Of a DNA stretch of 20,327 nt, positions 15,432 to 20,327 are shown in pieces. Below the pieces are notes generated by a model. That model saw only the letters and a list, made by a program, of their open reading frames with translations, had not been told where the DNA came from and did no database searches. The stretch's first letter is position 1. Each line of letters opens with the position of its first letter. This DNA comes from JBBRMY01 sp038230595 (GTDB taxonomy: Bacteria; Bacteroidota; Ignavibacteria; Tepidaquicellales; Tepidaquicellaceae), in NCBI GenBank assembly GCA_038230595.1, contig JBBRMY010000033.1:1-20327 (forward strand), given 5' to 3'. A program made the position numbers and the translations under genes.

Positions 15432-15748
15432 GGGATTCCTGCTTTCGCAGGAATGACAAAAATATTTTTTTGCGGTGGAATGACAAAAAGACCTGAGAGG
15501 GAGAAAAACCTGTCAGGTCAATAAAGCAGTGACCTGAGAGGAAGAAGGAAGATAGACCTGTCTTTAATTGCGGGGATTCCTGCTTTCGCAGGAAGGACAG
15601 AAATATTTTTTTGCGGAGGAATGACAAAAAGACCTGACAGGAAAAAAAACCTGTCAGGTCAAAATAGCAGTGACCTGAGAGGAAGAAGGAAGATAGACCT
15701 GTTTTCAATTGCCGGGATTCCTGCTTTCGCAGGAATGACAAAAATATT
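15432..15748. repeat. 141-bp tandem repeat, 2.25 copies, built from two hairpin families
   Basis: Unit 1 is 15432-15572, unit 2 is 15573-15713, and a partial third is 15714-15748. The period is exactly 141 bp and units 1 and 2 differ at about 11 positions with no indel by hand alignment. Each unit opens with the hairpin ATTCCTGC-TTTC-GCAGGAAT (or a variant) and later carries GACCTGACAGG / CCTGTCAGGTC (perfect at 15631-15660, one mismatch at 15490-15519). Because 141 is a multiple of three, a minus-strand frame stays open through it, but that reading (SFLRKQESR repeats) is a typical artefact of this repeat. The interval fills the gap downstream of fbp. Confidence 0.9.
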
Positions 15749-15788
15749 ACTTAACTCTAAAAACATTACTTTACTCCAAAATATAATT

Positions 15789-16784
15789 TTACTTCAAAAA
15801 CCCTTCTGCTTCTTTGACATCATATTCGCTGCCGATGAATAGAGGAACCCGCTGATGAAGTGTTTCAGGAACGATGTCTAAAATTCTTTGAGTTCCGGTA
15901 CTTGCTCTTCCACCAGCCTGCTCGATTATAAAACCAAGCGGATTTGCTTCATACATTAACCGAAGCTTTCCGTTCTTATTCTTCTTATCAGCAGGATAAA
16001 TAAAAATGCCGCCGTATAATAAATTTCTGTGAAAATCTGCTACGAGAGAGCCGACATATCTTGAAGAATATTTTCCATCTTTTTTCAGATTATCTATATA
16101 TTTTTTCATTCCGTCTGACCATTGGCAATAATTTCCCTCATTGACCGAATATGTTTTTGCCTTCTTTGGTATCTGCATATTTTCATACGACAAAAGAAAT
16201 TCTCCGACCGAAGGATCCAGCGTAAATCCGTGTACACCTTTTCCTGTAGTGTATACAAGAACTGTACTTGAACCATAAACAACATAACCTGCAGCGATCT
16301 GTTGGTCTCCTTTTTGAAGACAGTCTTCAAGCTGTCCCGGTCCTGTCTCTGAAGTTCTCTTGTAAACCGAAAATATAGTACCTATAGAAATATTTGCTTC
16401 AATATTTGATGACCCGTCAAGCGGATCAAAGTGACAGATATATTTATTATAGATCACATCATTATCGATATATTTATCTTCAAGAGGAATAAAATTTTCT
16501 TCTTCTTCAGAGCATACTGCACAGATGTGCCCTCCTGCCTTCATAGCATTGGTAAGAATATTGTTTGCATAGATGTCGAGCTTTTTCACCTTCTCACCTT
16601 GAACGTTTTCATCACCGGTGAACCCAAGTATATCAATAAGTCCAGCTCTGTTCACTTCAAGTGATATCATCTTGCAGGCAAGCGCTACATCTGCAAGAAG
16701 ATCTGATAGCTGCCCTGTTGCTCCGGGGATCTTTCTTTCTTCGTCTATTATATGCCTGTAAAAAGTGTCAAACTTTACATCCAT
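15789..16784 (-). CDS. fbp: Fructose-1,6-bisphosphatase, class I
   Basis: This enzyme removes the 1-phosphate from fructose-1,6-bisphosphate in gluconeogenesis. The 331-residue protein shows the class I hallmarks: TGDEN loop (56-60), acidic metal ligands in CSEEEE (91-96), FDPLDGSSN (119-127) with the metal-binding aspartates, IGTIFSVY (134-141), YVGSLVADFHRNLLYGGIFIYPAD for substrate binding, and NPLGFIIEQAGGRAS with the late metal-binding Glu. The ATG overlaps the gmhA stop by one base (TAATG), so the two are translationally linked. It ends the minus-strand operon and is followed by the tandem repeats. The AMP-site state cannot be judged by eye. Confidence 0.96.
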   Translation of the reverse strand: MDVKFDTFYRHIIDEERKIPGATGQLSDLLADVALACKMISLEVNRAGLIDILGFTGDENVQGEKVKKLDIYANNILTNAMKAGGHICAVCSEEEENFIPLEDKYIDNDVIYNKYICHFDPLDGSSNIEANISIGTIFSVYKRTSETGPGQLEDCLQKGDQQIAAGYVVYGSSTVLVYTTGKGVHGFTLDPSVGEFLLSYENMQIPKKAKTYSVNEGNYCQWSDGMKKYIDNLKKDGKYSSRYVGSLVADFHRNLLYGGIFIYPADKKNKNGKLRLMYEANPLGFIIEQAGGRASTGTQRILDIVPETLHQRVPLFIGSEYDVKEAEGFLK

Positions 16785-17359
16785 TATTTTGCTTTAATGT
16801 TTTCTTCAATATAATTTATCAAAGTATGAATAACCTTAATGTGAATTTCCTGAACGCGGTCAGAGTAAGGTGATTTTGGTGAACGGATCTCAACATCACA
16901 CAGCTCTGCCATTTTACCTCCATCCTTCCCTGTTAATCCAATAACTTTCATCCCAATCTTTTTAGCAGCTTCGACAGCATTCAGAACGTTTTTGGAATTT
17001 CCGCTTGTACTTATTCCAAGCAATACATCACCCTTCTTTCCAATTGCTTCAACGTATCTTGAAAAGATATGGTCAAAGCCGTAATCGTTTCCTACGCAGG
17101 TAATATGTGATGGATCAGATATTGAAACTGCTGCAATCGCTTCCCTCTCATCGCGAAATCTTCCTGTAAGCTCTTCTGCAAAATGCATGGCATCGCACAT
17201 TGAACCGCCGTTTCCGCAGCTAATAGCTTTTCCGCCGTTCCTGAGTGATTCGACAAGAATGTCTCCGGCTTTTTTTATGTTGGCAAAATTGCTTTCGTTA
17301 GAAATGAATTCCTTTAAAGTTTTTTCTGCTTCAAGGAAATTGTTTTTTATGAGGTCCAT
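16784..17359 (-). CDS. gmhA: Sedoheptulose-7-phosphate isomerase (phosphoheptose isomerase)
   Basis: GmhA converts sedoheptulose 7-phosphate to D-glycero-D-manno-heptose 7-phosphate, the first step towards ADP-heptose for LPS core or other heptosylated products. The 191-residue SIS-domain protein aligns along its whole length with E. coli GmhA: SCGNGGSMCDAMHFAEELTGR (47-67), ITCVGNDYGFDHIFSRY, GISTSGNSKNV (115-125), GLTGKDGGKM and QEIHIKVIH (170-178). The metal and catalytic residues are present as His59, Glu63, Gln170 and His178. It starts 11 nt after the radA stop and overlaps fbp by one base. The other heptose-pathway genes are not in the window. Confidence 0.96.
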   Translation of the reverse strand: MDLIKNNFLEAEKTLKEFISNESNFANIKKAGDILVESLRNGGKAISCGNGGSMCDAMHFAEELTGRFRDEREAIAAVSISDPSHITCVGNDYGFDHIFSRYVEAIGKKGDVLLGISTSGNSKNVLNAVEAAKKIGMKVIGLTGKDGGKMAELCDVEIRSPKSPYSDRVQEIHIKVIHTLINYIEENIKAK

Positions 17360-17370
17360 GGTAAAAGTAT

Positions 17371-18744
17371 TTAAAATATTTTTTCTACTGCTTCCCTGAT
17401 GTTTTCTACAGGTATTACTTCAATAGCTTTATTAACTCCGAAAAGTTTTTTACCGTTACTTTTCGGGATCAGTATTTTTTTGAATCCAAGCTTTGCAGCC
17501 TCATTAATTCTCCGGTCTATATAAGAGATAGTTCTTACTTCACCTGATAAGCCAACTTCTCCAAGCACAACAGTTTCCGAATCAACCGGTATATCTCTGA
17601 AAGAAGATATAATGCTCATTGCGCTTGCAAGATCTATTGCAGGCTCATCTATTCTTACTCCACCTGCGATGTTCAAAAAAATATCTGCTTTACTTAATTG
17701 AATTCCCGATTTTTTTTCTAGTACTGCTATCAGAATGCTGAGTCTTTTGTAATCAATTCCCATAGCTGTTCTCTGAGGTATTCCATAACTCGTTGGAGTT
17801 ACCAATGCCTGAACTTCAATTAAAATTGGTCTGGTTCCTTCTATAGCTGAAGAGATTACACAGCCGGATGCACCGTAATTTCTTTGCGATAAAAACACCT
17901 CGCTTGGATTAAGAACTTCTTTCAATCCCAAATGTGTCATTTCAAAAATTCCTATTTCGTTTGTTGAACCAAACCTGTTCTTTATACCTCGTAATACTCT
18001 GTAAGAGTGAGTTCTTTCGCCTTCAAATTGCAAAACCACATCTACTATATGTTCAAGTATTTTCGGACCGGCTATCATTCCTTCCTTGGTAATATGGCCG
18101 ACAATAAATATAGGAATATTTTTTGTTTTTGCAATATTAATAAGCAGAGAAGTTGATTCTCTTAGCTGAGCAACTGTTCCGGGCGTGCTTTCAAGCTCGG
18201 GGCGATAAACTGTCTGAATAGAATCTACTACTATAATATCAGGTGACAGTGATTCTATGACAGAAGAAACAATTTCAAGATTTGTTTCGCTTAAGATATA
18301 AAAGTTTTCCAGATGAAAACCCAGCCTGTCGCATCTTAGCTTGATCTGCGGAGCAGATTCTTCGCCGCTTACATATAATATCTTTTTGTTAACTATCTTT
18401 TCAGCAAGCTGAAGCATAAGAGTTGATTTACCTATGCCCGGATCCCCACCAATCATTATTACCGAACCGGAAACAATTCCGCCTCCAAGTACCCTATCAA
18501 GTTCGGTTATTCCTGTCTCAATTCTTTTGTCTGTCTGTTTCTCAATTTCGCTTATCAGCTGAAGATTAGATCCGGCAGTAAGCTTTGAAGCACCATTCTT
18601 ATTATTATAATTTTTTCTTTTGTCTATTATCTCCACTTCTTCCACGAGAGTATTCCATAGCTGACACTCAGGACATTTTCCGATCCATTTTGCAGTTACA
18701 AATCCACAGTTCTGACAAACATATTTTGATTTTACTTTACTCAA
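17371..18744 (-). CDS. radA: DNA repair protein RadA (Sms), branch-migration ATPase
   Basis: RadA is a RecA-like ATPase that drives branch migration of recombination intermediates. The 457-residue protein has the complete layout: N-terminal four-Cys zinc finger (Cys10, Cys13, Cys24, Cys27), Walker A GDPGIGKS (100-107), Walker B IIVVDS (170-175), the RadA-specific KNRFG (255-259), and a C-terminal Lon-protease-like domain. The start is TTG 18744, giving MSKVKSKYVCQNCG directly before the zinc finger as in other RadA proteins. It overlaps the stop of the upstream oxidoreductase gene by 4 nt (TTGA). It is the second gene of the minus-strand operon. Confidence 0.96.
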   Translation of the reverse strand: MSKVKSKYVCQNCGFVTAKWIGKCPECQLWNTLVEEVEIIDKRKNYNNKNGASKLTAGSNLQLISEIEKQTDKRIETGITELDRVLGGGIVSGSVIMIGGDPGIGKSTLMLQLAEKIVNKKILYVSGEESAPQIKLRCDRLGFHLENFYILSETNLEIVSSVIESLSPDIIVVDSIQTVYRPELESTPGTVAQLRESTSLLINIAKTKNIPIFIVGHITKEGMIAGPKILEHIVDVVLQFEGERTHSYRVLRGIKNRFGSTNEIGIFEMTHLGLKEVLNPSEVFLSQRNYGASGCVISSAIEGTRPILIEVQALVTPTSYGIPQRTAMGIDYKRLSILIAVLEKKSGIQLSKADIFLNIAGGVRIDEPAIDLASAMSIISSFRDIPVDSETVVLGEVGLSGEVRTISYIDRRINEAAKLGFKKILIPKSNGKKLFGVNKAIEVIPVENIREAVEKIF

Positions 18745-20327
18745 TTAATAGTTTGTCCCTTCATTATGTGTTCAAGGTACATACTGCTCAGCTTTTCAAG
18801 AGCTGAATTGTTATTAAGCCGTTCTTCATAATTACTGAAGTCAACTCTGTCAATATCCTGATTTGTGTTGACGCATGAATAAACATATTCTTCTTTTCCG
18901 GTTACGGGATCTATATGCCTTTGAAGACATTGAGCGCACACTTCCTTCATCATACACTGCATAGGAGAATTTATGCCGGCAATACATTTAATATTTCCGA
19001 GTATTTTATCCATTTCACCGGCTCTTAAGCTCTGGATACCAAACATCATTTTCTTACTGCCTATAGTAATAATTTTTTTAATTTTTGTAAGATCTGAAAG
19101 ATCACTCATTGTATAATTTTTTAATCCATCTTCCGGACTTCCTATGAAAACTCTGTCATGCTCTCTGAGTTCAGCAACTTCATCTTCTGACTCCGCTTCT
19201 TTAATGCACCATATCACGGTATCAGAATATTTTTCAATTAAATCCCGTTTATAAATATCCTTAACAGTTTGAAAACCTGCAAAGTAGATAACATGATTGT
19301 TTTTTTCCTTAAGAGCTTTTATAATTGATAGCAGGCTTGCATGACCATTGCCATCACCGGCAATAAGTACAGTTTCATTTTGTGGGATTTCTATAGCACT
19401 ACCTGTTGGTCCCATAAGTACAACCTTTTCTCCCGGCTTTAATGTCGAGACGATCTTACCTGATGTTCCATTTTCTAAAACAATAAAAGAAAGTAATCCT
19501 TTTTCCTTATCGGATTCCGTGCATGCGAGCGCAAGTCCATCCATTGCGAGCAATGAGCCATTTATTTTCTCAGCATTAACTTCATAATTTTGTAATCTGA
19601 AGAATTGTCCCGGCTGATATTTCTTTGCAGCCAGAGAAGATCGTATTATTAATTCGATAACTCCATTCGAAAGATCTTTGACTTCAACTACACTTGATAT
19701 AAAATATTCTTCAAGCTTTTTATTGAACTCAGTAAACTTTACTTCTGATAACGGCTTTTTATTTAATTCATCCTGAAATAATTCCATTATCTTTCTGGAA
19801 CCATTCTTTGCTGATGCCATTGCTTTTACCACACTTCCGACATAAACAGGATGATTGTCGCCATAATAAGTTATGAACCTGCCGGCTTTATTGTATGATG
19901 TAAAAAATCCTATTTCACCATAAGGGACAATTTCCAGATCAAATCCGGAATCGGTTCTTACAGTTCTGTACATCTGGAAATACTGCTTTCTTTTATCAAG
20001 CTCAAATGTTCCGGGATATTCTTTTTCATAAACTGTATTTGGAGATGTTCCTGCAGCAACCATTACTGACTTAGCCGGCATCTCAACATATTCTCCTGAA
20101 GCAGAATATGAAATTACTCCTTCATCATTCTTTACAGAATTAAGCTTCTCAAAAATAATTTTTTCTACAGCTCCGTTTTTATCTTTTATCAATTCGGATG
20201 GAGACAGGTTTTCGGCAAAATAAATACCTTCCTCAAACCCTTCAATTATCTCTTCATGATTTAGCCGGTAAGCAGGTGAGTCCTGCATTCTTTTTCTGTA
20301 TACAAGTGAAACGCCACCCCACTTTCT
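18741..20327 (-). CDS. GltD-like/NfnA-like fused FAD oxidoreductase, 5' end cut by window edge
   Basis: The C-terminal part of a large flavin/iron-sulfur NAD(P) oxidoreductase. The frame stays open to the window edge (GGVSLVYRKRMQDSPAY, typical of GltD/NfnB-like subunits), so the Met at 20288 is internal. From that Met, residues 1-165 are the end of a GltD-like pyridine-nucleotide oxidoreductase. About 172-430 form a ferredoxin-reductase fold like PyrK/NfnA, with flavin-binding YQPGQFFRL and a nucleotide-binding GDGNGHASLLS. Cysteines 445, 451, 454 and 472 (a further one at 435) match a PyrK-type [2Fe-2S] site. In NfnAB and SudAB these are two proteins; here they are one chain. It could be a ferredoxin:NADP oxidoreductase, possibly bifurcating; glutamate synthase function is unlikely. 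It overlaps radA by 4 nt. Confidence 0.85.
   Translation of the reverse strand, partial: RKWGGVSLVYRKRMQDSPAYRLNHEEIIEGFEEGIYFAENLSPSELIKDKNGAVEKIIFEKLNSVKNDEGVISYSASGEYVEMPAKSVMVAAGTSPNTVYEKEYPGTFELDKRKQYFQMYRTVRTDSGFDLEIVPYGEIGFFTSYNKAGRFITYYGDNHPVYVGSVVKAMASAKNGSRKIMELFQDELNKKPLSEVKFTEFNKKLEEYFISSVVEVKDLSNGVIELIIRSSLAAKKYQPGQFFRLQNYEVNAEKINGSLLAMDGLALACTESDKEKGLLSFIVLENGTSGKIVSTLKPGEKVVLMGPTGSAIEIPQNETVLIAGDGNGHASLLSIIKALKEKNNHVIYFAGFQTVKDIYKRDLIEKYSDTVIWCIKEAESEDEVAELREHDRVFIGSPEDGLKNYTMSDLSDLTKIKKIITIGSKKMMFGIQSLRAGEMDKILGNIKCIAGINSPMQCMMKEVCAQCLQRHIDPVTGKEEYVYSCVNTNQDIDRVDFSNYEERLNNNSALEKLSSMYLEHIMKGQTIN

Noticed and set aside
15406..15741. A 111-residue minus-strand open frame with repeated SFLRKQESR-like peptides
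   Set aside because: It is the translation of the 141-bp tandem repeat, open only because the period is a multiple of three. SFLRKQESR is a well-known spurious product of this hairpin repeat.
15432..15748. Possible CRISPR array
   Set aside because: The units are 141 bp with almost no variable spacer, only about two copies, and no cas gene is nearby.
15174..15788. Hidden tRNA or small RNA gene in the 615-bp gap before asnS
   Set aside because: No cloverleaf arms, TTC-loop motif or CCA end could be found; the gap is accounted for by repeats and AT-rich promoter-like sequence.

Overview
The window is about 20.3 kb of AT-rich (roughly 36% G+C by eye), gene-dense bacterial chromosome. An outer-membrane-type heptose enzyme (GmhA), a lipobox lipoprotein and a periplasmic-type penicillin acylase point to a Gram-negative cell. 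The gene styles (Thermus-type AsnRS, GltD-like/PyrK-like fused oxidoreductase, PrcB-domain lipoprotein) and the many short hairpin repeats fit the Bacteroidota/Ignavibacteriota-Chlorobi group. That placement is an inference, since no rRNA or other phylogenetic marker is present. At least four genes appear to start with TTG.

Layout. (1) 1-6474, plus strand: the 3' part of a penicillin-acylase-family gene, overlapping rsmA (16S rRNA dimethyltransferase) by 4 nt; then a repeat hairpin, a likely terminator, and mfd (transcription-repair coupling factor). (2) 6451-7049, minus strand: a YCII-domain protein whose 3' end overlaps mfd by 24 nt, a patch of dispersed hairpin repeats, and a small single-TM protein. 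(3) 7281-11809, plus strand: a tight run of five genes: mtaB (tRNA methylthiotransferase), a SixA-like phosphatase, an orphan FecE/BtuD-type ABC ATPase, a crotonase-family enzyme lacking one of the two usual glutamates, and a HisC-like aminotransferase. (4) 11850-12580: an accessory island with a frameshifted IS200/IS605-type Y1 transposase, a 13-bp inverted repeat at its ends, and an array of alternating small and large hairpins whose arms vary in compensated fashion. (5) 12583-13788: a PrcB-domain lipoprotein (minus) divergent from a FlaR-like P-loop kinase (plus), with a perfect 17-bp dyad between them. (6) 13836-15173, minus: asnS, sharing a bidirectional hairpin terminator with the flaR-like gene. 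(7) 15174-15788: 615 bp without a gene, holding a distant copy of the transposase-linked repeat and a 141-bp tandem repeat made of two hairpin families. (8) 15789-20327, minus: an operon read as oxidoreductase (cut by the window edge), radA, gmhA, fbp, with overlaps or gaps of 11 nt or less.

Most genes are ordinary housekeeping genes for tRNA and rRNA modification, DNA repair, carbon metabolism and envelope precursors. The unusual content is the repeat biology: three hairpin families recur in the gaps between genes, one tied to a decayed transposase and one apparently reused as a terminator stem. I see no defence system, CRISPR array, secondary-metabolite cluster, tRNA or rRNA gene.
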